Of a stretch of DNA of 64,000 bases, positions 17,863 through 27,561 are shown piece by piece (the first letter of the stretch is position 1; the number at the start of each line of letters is the position of its first letter). The stretch is from the NCBI GenBank assembly GCA_934096985.1, contig CAKONC010000002.1:124001-188000 (forward strand). The letters are read 5' to 3'. Below the pieces are notes generated by a model, which worked only from the letters and a program-made list of their open reading frames with translations, searched no databases and had not been told where the DNA came from. The position numbers were made by a program, and so were the translations under genes. The stretch comes from an uncultured Bacilli bacterium (GTDB lineage Bacteria > Bacillota_I > Bacilli_A > RF39 > UBA660).

Positions 17863-19348
17863 ATTTCTTAATATTTTTCATAGTTGGGAATAAAATTACA
17901 TCCCTAATTGAGTCTTGTTCAGTAAATAACATCACAAGTCTATCGATACCGTAACCTATTCCACCTGCAGGAGGCATTCCATATTCTAGTGCTTCAATAA
18001 AGTCCATATCGATATCATTTGCTTCATCATTACCAAGATCTCTTTCTTTAAGTTGACTTTCAAATCTATCAAGTTGGGTAATTGGATCATTGAGTTCAGT
18101 ATAAGCATTAGCAAATTCTTTACCACCAATAAATAATTCAAATCTTTCTACAAATCTTGGATCACTAGGATTTGCTTTTGTAAGCGGACTAATTTCTACT
18201 GGATGGCCATATAAGAATGTTGGTTGAATTAATGTTTCTTCAACATACTTTTCAAAGAATAAATTTATAATGTGCCCAACAGTATGTTCATGTTCTTGAA
18301 CTTCAATTTGATGCTCACTTGCAAGTCTTAAAGCATCCTCAACACTCATTTCTTTAGAAAAATCAATACCTGTTACTTCTTTAATAGAGTCAACCATACT
18401 AATTCTTTTCCATGGTCCAGTTAGATTGATATCGTAGCCGCACCAATTATACTCCATTTTACCTATTACTTTAGTAGCAATTTCTTGATACATTTTTTCA
18501 GTCATATCCATCATACCTTCAAGATCAGAATATGCAAGATATGCTTCCATTAAAGTAAATTCAGGATTATGTTTAGGATCCATTCCTTCATTTCTAAAAG
18601 TTCTACCTATTTCATAAACTGCTTCCATTCCACCTACTAATAATCTTTTTAAAGGTAACTCTAAAGCAATTCTTAAATACATATCAATATCTTGAGTATT
18701 ATGATGTGTTATAAATGGTCTTGCGCTTGCTCCTGTAAGAAGTGTTTGAAGTACTGGAGTTTCAACCTCAGTAAATCCCCTATTATCCATAAAATTTTGA
18801 ATGCAACGAATAATTTTTGGTCTAGTATAAGCAACTTTTCTAGCATCATCATTCATTATTAAATCAACGTATCTACGACGATATCTTTCTTCAATGTCAG
18901 TAAGTCCATGAAACTTTTCAGGAAGTGGTCTTAAAGCTTTAACTAAATGCGTATATTCAAGACATTTAATAGTTACCTCTCCAGTTCCGGTTTTCATAAC
19001 TTTACCTTTTACGCCTACTATATCACCAATATCTGCACTTTTAAATAAGTTATAAATTTCTTCCCCTACGTCATTTATTGAAATATATATTTGAATATTA
19101 CCAGTTTTATCTTTTATAGAGAAAAATGATGCTTTACCCATTTTTCTTATAAACATAATTCTGCCTGCAACAGTTTCAATATCATTACGATTTTCAAATT
19201 CGTCATGAGGAATATCTGCATATTTTTCTTTTATATCTTTTGCAAATCCACTTCTTTCAAACCTTTGACCAAATGGATCAATTCCAAGCTCATTAAGTTT
19301 TGTAAGTTTGTCTCTTCTTACTTGTTCTTGTTCTGTAAATTCTCTCAT
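17861..19348 (-). CDS. lysS: lysyl-tRNA synthetase, class II
   Basis: 495 residues, the normal length. An N-terminal OB-fold anticodon-binding domain ([15 protein letters not shown] near residue 61) is followed by the class II core. Core motifs are [22 protein letters not shown] near residue 197, the motif 2 segment [21 protein letters not shown] near residue 256, and [15 protein letters not shown] near the end. Unlike ileS and thrS, it has no T-box leader in the short upstream gap. Confidence 0.97.
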   Translation of the reverse strand: MREFTEQEQVRRDKLTKLNELGIDPFGQRFERSGFAKDIKEKYADIPHDEFENRNDIETVAGRIMFIRKMGKASFFSIKDKTGNIQIYISINDVGEEIYNLFKSADIGDIVGVKGKVMKTGTGEVTIKCLEYTHLVKALRPLPEKFHGLTDIEERYRRRYVDLIMNDDARKVAYTRPKIIRCIQNFMDNRGFTEVETPVLQTLLTGASARPFITHHNTQDIDMYLRIALELPLKRLLVGGMEAVYEIGRTFRNEGMDPKHNPEFTLMEAYLAYSDLEGMMDMTEKMYQEIATKVIGKMEYNWCGYDINLTGPWKRISMVDSIKEVTGIDFSKEMSVEDALRLASEHQIEVQEHEHTVGHIINLFFEKYVEETLIQPTFLYGHPVEISPLTKANPSDPRFVERFELFIGGKEFANAYTELNDPITQLDRFESQLKERDLGNDEANDIDMDFIEALEYGMPPAGGIGYGIDRLVMLFTEQDSIRDVILFPTMKNIKK

Positions 19349-19373
19349 AAAATCACCACTGGGTATATTTTAA

Positions 19374-19408
19374 CACAAAAAAAAATTATTAGAAAGTACT
19401 AATAATCT
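19374..19408 (-). terminator. terminator of the sortase-substrate gene
   Basis: ATTATTAG (19385-19392) pairs with CTAATAAT (19399-19406) and is followed on the minus strand by a run of nine or more T. It lies about 20 bases after the stop at 19428. Confidence 0.8.
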
Positions 19409-19427
19409 TTTTTAAGTCCTTTAATCA

Positions 19428-19988
19428 CTATATTTTATAAAGTTTAGTTTTTTTCTTAGATACTGAATAAACACCAACTCCAAGAACTAAACCAACAGCA
19501 ATAATAACTATTGGTAAGCTAGCACCAGTGTTAGGGTTAGTTGTACCTTGAGATCCACCATTTGCTACAGCAATACTACAGTCTTCACTTTTACTATCTT
19601 TTGGAATAGTTACAGTAATTGTTCCAACTTGGAAATCGTTTCCTGTGTCTTCAGACCCATTTTTGTCAAATACACAAGTTATAGTTGTTTTACCATCTGA
19701 ACTTTTTCCGTTATTTGTAGTAGTAGCAACAAATTCACCATAGTCTCCACATGTAGCTTCAGTAATAGCTTTACCTAGTACAAACTTTACAGTTTTTTTA
19801 GTAACCTTATGATTTTCAGTGTTGTTTTCTAAAATTACTCTAACCTTGTATGTTCTTTGCTGATCACCATTATCAAGTGTTTTGGTAGTGTAATCTGCTG
19901 GAACATCAACTTTTTCCACTACAGCATTAACTATTAATGGCAAGCAAAACGCACCTAAAACTAGTAAATAACTAAAAAACTTTTTCAT
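19428..19988 (-). CDS. cell-wall-anchored surface protein with NPNTG sorting signal
   Basis: 186 residues: a signal peptide (residues 1-22, KKFFSYLLVLGAFCLPLIVNA), a small beta-type domain with three or more cysteines (ATCGD, TTITCVF, SEDCSIA), a GSQGTT linker, then the sorting signal NPNTG at residues 151-155. A hydrophobic helix and a basic tail KKKTKLYKI complete a classical cell-wall anchor. The five-residue motif resembles LPXTG with N replacing L. A class B-type sortase is encoded divergently 128 bases away and is the natural partner. Confidence 0.85.
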   Translation of the reverse strand: MKKFFSYLLVLGAFCLPLIVNAVVEKVDVPADYTTKTLDNGDQQRTYKVRVILENNTENHKVTKKTVKFVLGKAITEATCGDYGEFVATTTNNGKSSDGKTTITCVFDKNGSEDTGNDFQVGTITVTIPKDSKSEDCSIAVANGGSQGTTNPNTGASLPIVIIAVGLVLGVGVYSVSKKKTKLYKI

Positions 19989-20116
19989 CCATCAACTCTC
20001 CTATCTTTATTATGACCTAATTATATCATAAAATTCAAAAAAACAATATATTTTTAAAAAATTTATATTAAAAAATGTCAACTTGTGCTATCATATTAAA
20101 TATAAGGTGGATAAAA

Positions 20117-21670
20117 GTGAAGATACTAATAAAAATTAAAAACGATAGATTATGTTTTATTAACAGAAAAAAACTTAATATAGAATACAAAAATATGCTT
20201 AATACAAATGTAATAAGTAATAATGAGCTTGTATTTAGTGATGAATATATTTTATTAAATCAAAAAATAGTTTGTACATTTTTAAATGAACTTATAAAAA
20301 CTTATTCTATAACAACTTTATCTTTTCAAAATATTGAAGTTTTAAATATTATTCTTCCACTTATAAATAAATTTAAAAATATTAATTCTATATATGTAGA
20401 ATCCGAAGAATTAATAACTTATAAACTTTGTGAAAAGTTAAAAAAAATAAATAATTTAAAGTATATAAGTTTTGAATATATCCCAGTTTACATGTTTGAA
20501 CTACTTGATAAATATGGTATTATCCCAGAATCAAGAAGTGAAATATTATTTACATCAAACTTTATGCAAACTAATAATTTAAAAACATATTCTCAGTTAT
20601 TTTATAAAAATAATATTTATTTACAGTTTCCTTTATCAAATGAAGATATTCAAGACTTTAATGCATTCTGTGATATTAATAGGCATCTTAAAATAATTCA
20701 TATTAATAAAATTAATAAAGTAAATTTAGAACAAATAATTTATATTTTAAAGGAAAATAATCAAAAAAATATCAAAATAATTTTACATGGTGATGAACAT
20801 GATGAAAATGTAATTGAGTACTTAAGAAAAAATAATAAAATAATTAAGAAAAAATACAAAATTTCATTTAAACTAAAATACTCAGATAAGTATATCGAAG
20901 ATAATATTTTTAAAGAAACCAATAATGGAATTTTAAGAATGTGTGGTCTTTTAATATTACTTATCGTAGCATTTTCATTTATCTATGTTTTTTATGATAA
21001 CTATAATTCAATGATGAAAGTAAGTAAAATTCAAAAAGAAGTTACTAAATATATCGAAGAAAAAGAAGTTAAAGAAGAAATTAAAACTGTAAAAACATTA
21101 AATGGTATAGAAATTAAAAATAACTATATTTACTCACTTACAGAAATTAATCCTGATGTCGTTGGCTGGTTAAAAGTAAATAATACAAACATAGATTATG
21201 CTATTACTCAAACACTTGATAATGATTATTATTTAAATTATAACTTATATAAGAAAAAAGATAATAATGGTTGGCTATTTATGGATTATGAAAATAATAT
21301 AACCCACACTGATGATAACATAATAATTTATGGTCATAATAGATACTTAAATGGTGTTATGTTTGGAACTCTTAACAAAACGCTTTATAAAGATTGGTAT
21401 ACAAATAAAGAAAATCAAATCATAAGACTAGACACTTTATATAATTCATATAAATATCAAGTGTTTTCAATTTATATCGTACCTACTACAAATGATTATT
21501 TAACAGTTAATTTTGATGATACTAAATTAAAGATGGAATTTTTAGATACAATAAAAAATCGTAGCATTTACGATTTTAACGTCACTCTTGATGAAAATAG
21601 TAAGATACTTACACTTTCTACTTGTCAAAGTGAAACAACTAGACTTGTTCTTCATGCAGTACTTGTTTAA
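20117..21670 (+). CDS. class B-type sortase with a large N-terminal cytoplasmic extension
   Basis: Transpeptidase anchoring surface proteins to the wall. The GTG at 20117 is preferred because AAGGTGG precedes it, giving about 517 residues; an ATG at 20075 lacks a ribosome binding site. Residues 1-270 form an unrecognised soluble region, followed by one transmembrane helix (about 274-294), a basic/acidic linker, then the sortase fold. Catalytic residues are visible: His in YGHNRYLNG near residue 407, Cys in TLSTC near residue 503, Arg in TTRLVLHA near residue 509. NPDVVGWL and NNGWLFMDY are class B features. The substrate gene is divergent and adjacent. Confidence 0.87.
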   Translation: MKILIKIKNDRLCFINRKKLNIEYKNMLNTNVISNNELVFSDEYILLNQKIVCTFLNELIKTYSITTLSFQNIEVLNIILPLINKFKNINSIYVESEELITYKLCEKLKKINNLKYISFEYIPVYMFELLDKYGIIPESRSEILFTSNFMQTNNLKTYSQLFYKNNIYLQFPLSNEDIQDFNAFCDINRHLKIIHINKINKVNLEQIIYILKENNQKNIKIILHGDEHDENVIEYLRKNNKIIKKKYKISFKLKYSDKYIEDNIFKETNNGILRMCGLLILLIVAFSFIYVFYDNYNSMMKVSKIQKEVTKYIEEKEVKEEIKTVKTLNGIEIKNNYIYSLTEINPDVVGWLKVNNTNIDYAITQTLDNDYYLNYNLYKKKDNNGWLFMDYENNITHTDDNIIIYGHNRYLNGVMFGTLNKTLYKDWYTNKENQIIRLDTLYNSYKYQVFSIYIVPTTNDYLTVNFDDTKLKMEFLDTIKNRSIYDFNVTLDENSKILTLSTCQSETTRLVLHAVLV

Positions 21671-22727
21671 TAATTTTATTGTTATTTAATATTCTTTCAT
21701 TACTTGATAAAGATATTGCTATATTACTATATTTTAAAGCAATATCTTTTTTATTTAAATAAAAAAGTATTACAGCATATAAGTCATATATTTCTCCATT
21801 CCAAGCAAATGGTTCATTTATATAACTTTTACTTTTTTCTTTAATTAAGAAAGCCTTGTTAAGAAGCTCAAGAGCTTTTTCATATTCCTTATCATTATAA
21901 TATAGACTTGCAAGTTCCACATAAGCCTCCCTTAAATATGGAGATTCATTAATTGCCCTGTTAAACCAAAATATAGCCTCTTCTTTATAGCCAACTTTCT
22001 GATAACACCTTGCCATAAATCTCATTGATGCACTTCTTTCATCTTTCCAAACACTATTCTTACAATTTAAGTGTCTATGAAACGTTTTAATTGCTTTCAT
22101 ATTTTGATTGTAATACATATATTCTCTTGCTAAATAATGAAGATTTCTATCATCGTCTGGAGACTCTTTAACACTTAATTTTAAAAGTGGTAAATAATTA
22201 CTTCGAGATTTTAATTTATCTTGATAATGATTTAAAGTTATACCCTCAATTAATAAAATTTTTTCGTCTTTTAATGGACGCAAAACTTCATGCACTGGAT
22301 GAGTCCAAACATAATCTTTTGTATGAATTTTATCTAAATAAAATGTAGTTGCAGGTTTTCCTTTTTCATCAAATGACCAATTATATAAATACTTAACCCT
22401 TGTGTAGTTCTTATTAAAACTGTTTTCTAGTTTTTGTCTCCATCCTTTGTTAAATCGTTCATCAATATCAGTGCATACATATAAATCGTATTTTTTCTTA
22501 ATCATTTTAAAAGACTCATTTCGAGCATTATCAAACCTAAATGGAATAATTTTTTTACATTTTACATGAACATTTAATGATTTTAAAATTTTCACACTAC
22601 CATCAGTACTTCCTGTATCAAGAACATAAATGTCATCTGCTTCTTTCATACTTTCATACCATTTTAGGATATTTTTTTCCTCATTTTTGCAAATTGCATA
22701 AACACATATTTTTATATTAATCACCAA
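21639..22727 (-). CDS. family 2 glycosyltransferase with C-terminal TPR repeats
   Basis: About 362 residues. A GT2 nucleotide-sugar domain (CVYAICKNEEKNILKWYESM, then DDIYVLDTGSTDGS and a DIDERF acceptor motif) fills residues 1-200, and tetratricopeptide-like helices follow (EAIFWFNRAI, YNDKEYEKALELLNKAF). Such fusions glycosylate surface proteins or polymers. The start is uncertain: TTG at 22727 or GTG at 22724, neither with a strong ribosome binding site. Its end overlaps the convergent sortase gene by 32 bases. Confidence 0.85.
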   Translation of the reverse strand: MVINIKICVYAICKNEEKNILKWYESMKEADDIYVLDTGSTDGSVKILKSLNVHVKCKKIIPFRFDNARNESFKMIKKKYDLYVCTDIDERFNKGWRQKLENSFNKNYTRVKYLYNWSFDEKGKPATTFYLDKIHTKDYVWTHPVHEVLRPLKDEKILLIEGITLNHYQDKLKSRSNYLPLLKLSVKESPDDDRNLHYLAREYMYYNQNMKAIKTFHRHLNCKNSVWKDERSASMRFMARCYQKVGYKEEAIFWFNRAINESPYLREAYVELASLYYNDKEYEKALELLNKAFLIKEKSKSYINEPFAWNGEIYDLYAVILFYLNKKDIALKYSNIAISLSSNERILNNNKIIKQVLHEEQV

Positions 22728-22780
22728 TGTATTTTATGAATTAAAAAAATTTTAGTAAATAATAATAGCCTAAATTACAT

Positions 22781-22806
22781 AAAAAAATGGCATGATAACA
22801 TGCCAC
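22781..22806 (-). terminator. terminator of the membrane-anchored protein gene at 22809
   Basis: TGGCATG and CATGCCA arms around a four-base loop (22788-22805) with seven T residues following on the minus strand. Confidence 0.85.
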
Positions 22807-22808
22807 TT

Positions 22809-23864
22809 CTAATCAAACTTGCAGTCAAATTTTAATTTGTTTCTATAATAATTGCTTATTTCATTATATGATGTAGGAAATGAGCTTCCATATTCTTGAT
22901 CTAAAATATCATTTTGAAGTATCTTTACTAGGGTTATAGATTTCTTTGAATAATCTATTAAAGCATAACCTTTATCATCTCCAATAGAAAGAACTCCATT
23001 TTCTATTTTGCTTATTAAACTATTTAACTCAGCATCACTACTATAAATATAAGTGTTCATTCTAACAGATTTGTTCATATTTTCTTTGTTTGTATCAAAT
23101 AAGGTCTTATCTATTACTTTTCCATCTGGACTTTGACAACTAAATTTAATTTTCGGATCATTTTCAATTACATATACAAATGACGTATAAGTTTTTTCAA
23201 AGTTATTTTCATCAGTTACTTTTATATTTATACTTTGAATTCCTAAATTATTAACAATTGCTTTTACATTTTCTTTATTTTCAAAAGCATAAGTGTATTT
23301 TTCATCGGAAGAAATAAGTCTTTCCGGATTTATTTCACTTCCTTTAGTTAAATAAACAAATTCATTTTTAATTTTAAACTCACTTTGAACATCTTCATTA
23401 CCATCAGTTTTATTATCCTTTTCAACAACAGTTACTTTTGCAGTATATTTTGAAGTACTACATATAACATAGTATTGATAAACCCCTACTTTTGATGTGT
23501 CAACCTCACTCGTATTTAACTTACAATTTGTAATATCTAAATTAGAAAAGTTTCCATAATCATTTAAGCTTGCTGATAATTTATCATTAACATTTACTGT
23601 TATATCATTTAACAAAAACGTTGGAGTTGTGTTTTGGTTATTTTTCTTTCTTGCAAGTTGCAAATAATAATAAACTCCATATGCTACACCAGCCATTAAA
23701 ATTAGTATAAGTAAAATAAATAAAATTTGTTTTATTAAACTAAGTTTTCCTTTTGAGGGTTTTTTATCATTTTTGCCCGAATCTTCTTTTTTATTTTCGG
23801 GTACAACATCAAGAGAGTCAATAACCTCTACTAAAGTTGGATCTGTCCCAATATCATTTTTCAC
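22809..23864 (-). CDS. membrane-anchored protein with Ig-like extracellular repeats, unknown function
   Basis: 351 residues: an acidic/basic cytoplasmic start of about 45 residues, one transmembrane helix (about residues 46-68), then extracellular beta-rich segments. These resemble bacterial Ig-like or cadherin-like repeats (VNVNDKLSASLNDYG, VGVYQYYVICS, GIQSINIKVTDENNF). The C-terminal part has a few cysteines (KFSCQSP, KFDCKFD). No sorting motif is present. It lies between the GT2-TPR gene and murD on the same strand, with its own terminator. I do not recognise a named family. Confidence 0.75.
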   Translation of the reverse strand: MKNDIGTDPTLVEVIDSLDVVPENKKEDSGKNDKKPSKGKLSLIKQILFILLILILMAGVAYGVYYYLQLARKKNNQNTTPTFLLNDITVNVNDKLSASLNDYGNFSNLDITNCKLNTSEVDTSKVGVYQYYVICSTSKYTAKVTVVEKDNKTDGNEDVQSEFKIKNEFVYLTKGSEINPERLISSDEKYTYAFENKENVKAIVNNLGIQSINIKVTDENNFEKTYTSFVYVIENDPKIKFSCQSPDGKVIDKTLFDTNKENMNKSVRMNTYIYSSDAELNSLISKIENGVLSIGDDKGYALIDYSKKSITLVKILQNDILDQEYGSSFPTSYNEISNYYRNKLKFDCKFD

Positions 23865-23900
23865 ACTATCACCCTTTACTATAATTAAATTATATCTTTA

Positions 23901-25217
23901 TTATATATTTTTTGCAAGATTTTTAAATTCATCCCCACGTAATTCAAATTTTGCATATTGATCCCAACTTGCAGATGCTGGAGAAAGAAGTACTACTCCA
24001 CTTTCTATACTATCTTTTTTAATACATTTCATAGCTTCATTTAAAGTATAACATTTTGTACAAGGAATATTTACGCTTTGTGCATAATCATAAACCTCAT
24101 CAGTAGTTTCTCCGATAGCATATATTTTTTTGACATTTTTTATTGCCCTGTCAAGTTCATGAAAATCTTGTTTTCTTTGCATACCTCCTAAAAGAAGATA
24201 TGTGTCTTCATCAAAAGCATTAAGTGCAGTAATTGTACTTGTGGGATTCGTAGCTTTAGAATCATTATAGAATTTTAAATTTCCTTTTTGACAAACAAAT
24301 TCAATTCTATGCTCTACACCTTTAAATTCTTTAAAGAAATCTTTAACAACATTTTTATCTATTTTAAATTCTTTTAAAACTAGTAACGCTGCCATTATAT
24401 TTTCATAATTATGTTTTCCCTTAACTAATATATCTTTAGTATCAATTATTTTTTCACCTTTAATAAAAATTGCATTATCAGAAACGTAAGCATCTTTACC
24501 ATTAAAATATTCCTTAGTACTATTAATATCTTTTGTAAGAAGCATACTGTCAGTATTTTCTGCATTAATTATAGCAAGGTCATTTTTTGTATGATGATTA
24601 AATATATTATGTTTTACTTTCTTATAATTTTCATATGTTCCATGATAATCTAAATGTGTTTGACATAAATTTGTAAGAACACTTATATCAGTTTTAAAGT
24701 CATGAAAGTTTAATAATTGATGATCAGATATTTCAAGTAAAAGTACATCACCATCCTTTATTAAAGGAATTACTTCACTTAAAGGATAACCTATATTTCC
24801 ACCTAAAACGACGCTAATATTTTCTCTTTTTAATAATTCATATAGCATTGTTGTTGTTGTTGTTTTACCATTTGAACCAGTAACACCAACAATTTTTATA
24901 TTTTTAGGAAGAAAATGATATGCTACTTCCATTTCATTATAAATTGGAATATTTAATTTTTCTGCCTCAATTAATAATTCATGAAATGGCATAATTCCAG
25001 GATTTTTAATTACCATATCAAAACTATCATCAAATAATTCTAATGGATTATCACTTTTTACAAATTTAACTCCCAAACTTTCAAGCTCTTTAACTTTTTC
25101 TTCATCTTGGTCATTTTTGTCTGTTATAAGAATCTCATTATTTTTACATAGTAGTTTGGCTACATTATAGCCACTTTTAGCCATTCCTAAGATAAATATT
25201 TTTTTATTTTCGAACAT
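23901..25217 (-). CDS. murD: UDP-N-acetylmuramoylalanine--D-glutamate ligase MurD
   Basis: Adds D-Glu to UDP-MurNAc-L-Ala in the cytoplasm. The 438-residue protein shows the Rossmann start ILGMAKSGYNVAKLL, the ATP loop VTGSNGKTTTTTML near residue 113, HLDYHGTYENYKKVK near residue 192, and the signature NDSKATNPTSTITAL near residue 318. LSPASASWDQYAKFELRGDEF at the end is diagnostic of MurD. It begins 17 bases after alaS, so it is probably co-transcribed with it. Confidence 0.97.
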   Translation of the reverse strand: MFENKKIFILGMAKSGYNVAKLLCKNNEILITDKNDQDEEKVKELESLGVKFVKSDNPLELFDDSFDMVIKNPGIMPFHELLIEAEKLNIPIYNEMEVAYHFLPKNIKIVGVTGSNGKTTTTTMLYELLKRENISVVLGGNIGYPLSEVIPLIKDGDVLLLEISDHQLLNFHDFKTDISVLTNLCQTHLDYHGTYENYKKVKHNIFNHHTKNDLAIINAENTDSMLLTKDINSTKEYFNGKDAYVSDNAIFIKGEKIIDTKDILVKGKHNYENIMAALLVLKEFKIDKNVVKDFFKEFKGVEHRIEFVCQKGNLKFYNDSKATNPTSTITALNAFDEDTYLLLGGMQRKQDFHELDRAIKNVKKIYAIGETTDEVYDYAQSVNIPCTKCYTLNEAMKCIKKDSIESGVVLLSPASASWDQYAKFELRGDEFKNLAKNI

Positions 25218-25234
25218 TTTTTATACCTTCTTTT

Positions 25235-26986
25235 TTATTTAAGTACTGCTTTAATACGTCTAACGCCTGCGGAAGAACTTTCTTCTTTAACTATTTTGAA
25301 TTCTCCAAGCTTACTTGTGTTTTCAACATGTGGCCCCATACAAATTTCTTTTGAGACATCTCCGATAGAGTATACCGTTACAATGTCTGGATATCTTTCA
25401 ATAAACATTGCTTCAGCACCAGTTTTTACTGCTTCTTCTTTTGGCATTTCTTTAACAGTTACAGGTAAACTATCATTTATCCATTTGTTAACTAAATCCT
25501 CTGTATTTTGAATTTCTTCTGAAGTAAGTTTATGATCACAACTAAAATCAAAACGCATTCTTTCATCAGTTATATTACTACCCTTTTGATGAACATTTTC
25601 CCCAACTGTAATTTTTAATGCTGCATTAAGTAAATGCGTTGCTGTGTGATATTTAGTTTCAATTTCAGAATTTCCTGCAAGACCGCCTTTAAATTGTCCA
25701 CTTGAGGCAGTCCTTGATAAACTTTGATGCTCTTTAAATTTTTCATTAAAGCCATTTTCATCGACACTTAAGCCTTTTTCATTAGCAAGTTCTATGGTAA
25801 GCTCTATTGGAAAACCAAATGTATCATATAAATGAAAAGCAGTTACTCCATCAATATTTTCATTATTACTTGTAATTTTTGAAAATTCTCTTAAACCTTT
25901 TTCAAGTGTTTTATTAAATTTTTCTTTTTCATTTTTTAAAACTTCATAAACTACATTTTCATTTTTAGCAAGTTCTTCATAATATTTAGAATATTTACTA
26001 ATAATTAAACTTGCTATTTGTCTTTCCCAATCAGTATTTACATCAATACCTAAATTTTTAGCGTGTCTAATAGTTCTACGAATAAGTCTTCTTAAAATAT
26101 ATCCTTGCCCTACATTCGAAGGTTTTATACCTGCTTCATCCGCCGAAATAAATACAGATGTTCTAATATGGTCTGCAATAATACGCATTGATTTTTCATT
26201 GCCTTCATAACTTTTGCCAGATATCTTACTTATTAAAGCAATAACATCTTTCCATATTGAAGATAAATAATTATCATTTACGCCCTCTAAGATTGCAGTT
26301 GTTCTTTCAACGCCCATTCCAGTATCAACGTTTTTCTTTGGTAGTAGTTCAACTTTTCCGTCTGCATCTTTATTATACTGCATGAATACATCATTCCATA
26401 TTTCAACCCATCTTTCATCTTCAGGATCAAATTTTTCAGGAATTACATCATTACTTCTAAAATAAAACATTTCTGTATCTGGGCCACAAGGTCCAGTTTC
26501 TCCAGCAATCCAGAAATTATCGTCCACAGTTTTAGCAATTCTTTCTTCAGGAATACCTAAAGATAACCAAAGATTATAACTTTCTTCGTCAAAGGGAATA
26601 ATATCATTTCCTTCAAAAACAGTTACTGCAAGTCTTTCTACAGGAATATTTAAAACTTTGGTTAAAAATTCAAAGCTCCAATTAATGGCATCTTTTTTAA
26701 AATAATCTCCTAAAGACCAATTTCCTAGCATTTCAAAAAAAGTATGATGATATGTATCACCAATAACATCCAAATCATTTGTTCTAATACATTTTTGTGC
26801 ATCACAAAGTCTTGTTCCATATGGGTGTTCTTTTCCCATTAAGTAAGGAATAAGTGGTTGCATTCCCGCAGTATTAAATAAAACTGATGGGTCGTTTTCA
26901 GGAACTACAGGAGCACTTGGAATAATTTTATGACCCTTTGATTCAAAAAATTCAAAATATAAATCTTTTAAATTAATATCTTTCAT
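25235..26986 (-). CDS. alaS: alanyl-tRNA synthetase lacking the C-terminal C-Ala domain
   Basis: 583 residues against the usual 870 or so. The catalytic core (FFESKGHKIIPSAPVVP, RLCDAQKCIRTNDLD, TGMGVERT) and tRNA-recognition helices are complete. The editing domain has its zinc ligands (H447/H451 in HTATH; C549 and H553 in CMGPHV). The protein ends right after GVRRIKAVLK, where the linker to the oligomerisation/DHHA1 (C-Ala) domain normally begins. The usual CGGTHV motif is changed to CMGPHV. The kinase stop overlaps nothing of the core. A functional monomeric enzyme is likely, because no other C-Ala fragment follows. Confidence 0.95.
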   Translation of the reverse strand: MKDINLKDLYFEFFESKGHKIIPSAPVVPENDPSVLFNTAGMQPLIPYLMGKEHPYGTRLCDAQKCIRTNDLDVIGDTYHHTFFEMLGNWSLGDYFKKDAINWSFEFLTKVLNIPVERLAVTVFEGNDIIPFDEESYNLWLSLGIPEERIAKTVDDNFWIAGETGPCGPDTEMFYFRSNDVIPEKFDPEDERWVEIWNDVFMQYNKDADGKVELLPKKNVDTGMGVERTTAILEGVNDNYLSSIWKDVIALISKISGKSYEGNEKSMRIIADHIRTSVFISADEAGIKPSNVGQGYILRRLIRRTIRHAKNLGIDVNTDWERQIASLIISKYSKYYEELAKNENVVYEVLKNEKEKFNKTLEKGLREFSKITSNNENIDGVTAFHLYDTFGFPIELTIELANEKGLSVDENGFNEKFKEHQSLSRTASSGQFKGGLAGNSEIETKYHTATHLLNAALKITVGENVHQKGSNITDERMRFDFSCDHKLTSEEIQNTEDLVNKWINDSLPVTVKEMPKEEAVKTGAEAMFIERYPDIVTVYSIGDVSKEICMGPHVENTSKLGEFKIVKEESSSAGVRRIKAVLK

Positions 26987-27510
26987 TACTTCACCTTATC
27001 AAGAATTGCAAAAACTTTTTCTTTTAATTTATCAAGTTCATCATTTGCAATTATATAATCAAAATCTTGATAATCTTCCAGTGCCGTTTCCGTTACATGT
27101 GCTTGTTGTTCAATTGAAAGTTTACTACTTCCAAATTGATTAACTACATAAAAAGAATACACATTATCAAAAGCATTTTTTATATTATCGATTTCATTTG
27201 GCATTCTTACATCACTTATTACTAAATTTTCTACATACTTTTGATAAATAATAATATCTTTTAGCATTGCATTAACTAAAAAGTTGGGATCTTCTGCACG
27301 CATTTTATCTCCCAATTGTTGCATAAAATCACGTGGTTTTTTTATATCAGTTCCATCCCAATCAGTAAGTTCTAATGCAAAATTTTTAATATACTTACTA
27401 TAACTTGTAATAGCACACTCTTCAAGTTTGTATACATAATATTCCTTTATTAATTTTGCTACTACATTTTTTCCACTACCAGCTTTTCCAGCTATTAAAA
27501 ATATTCTCAT
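26986..27510 (-). CDS. P-loop nucleotide kinase-like protein
   Basis: 174 residues from the ATG at 27510, chosen for the GGAGGAAG just before it. Walker A IAGKAGSGKNVVAKLI opens the protein. PRDFMQQLGDKMRAEDPNFLV near residue 65 and VISDVRMPNEID near residue 100 match the deoxynucleoside-monophosphate-kinase / dephospho-CoA-kinase-like group seen in phages and Bacillota. The substrate is unknown. The stop overlaps the alaS start by one base, so the two are coupled. Confidence 0.75.
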   Translation of the reverse strand: MRIFLIAGKAGSGKNVVAKLIKEYYVYKLEECAITSYSKYIKNFALELTDWDGTDIKKPRDFMQQLGDKMRAEDPNFLVNAMLKDIIIYQKYVENLVISDVRMPNEIDNIKNAFDNVYSFYVVNQFGSSKLSIEQQAHVTETALEDYQDFDYIIANDELDKLKEKVFAILDKVK

Positions 27511-27561
27511 TTCTTCCTCCAATTAAATTATATAATATCAATTATTAATTTCTAAATCAAT

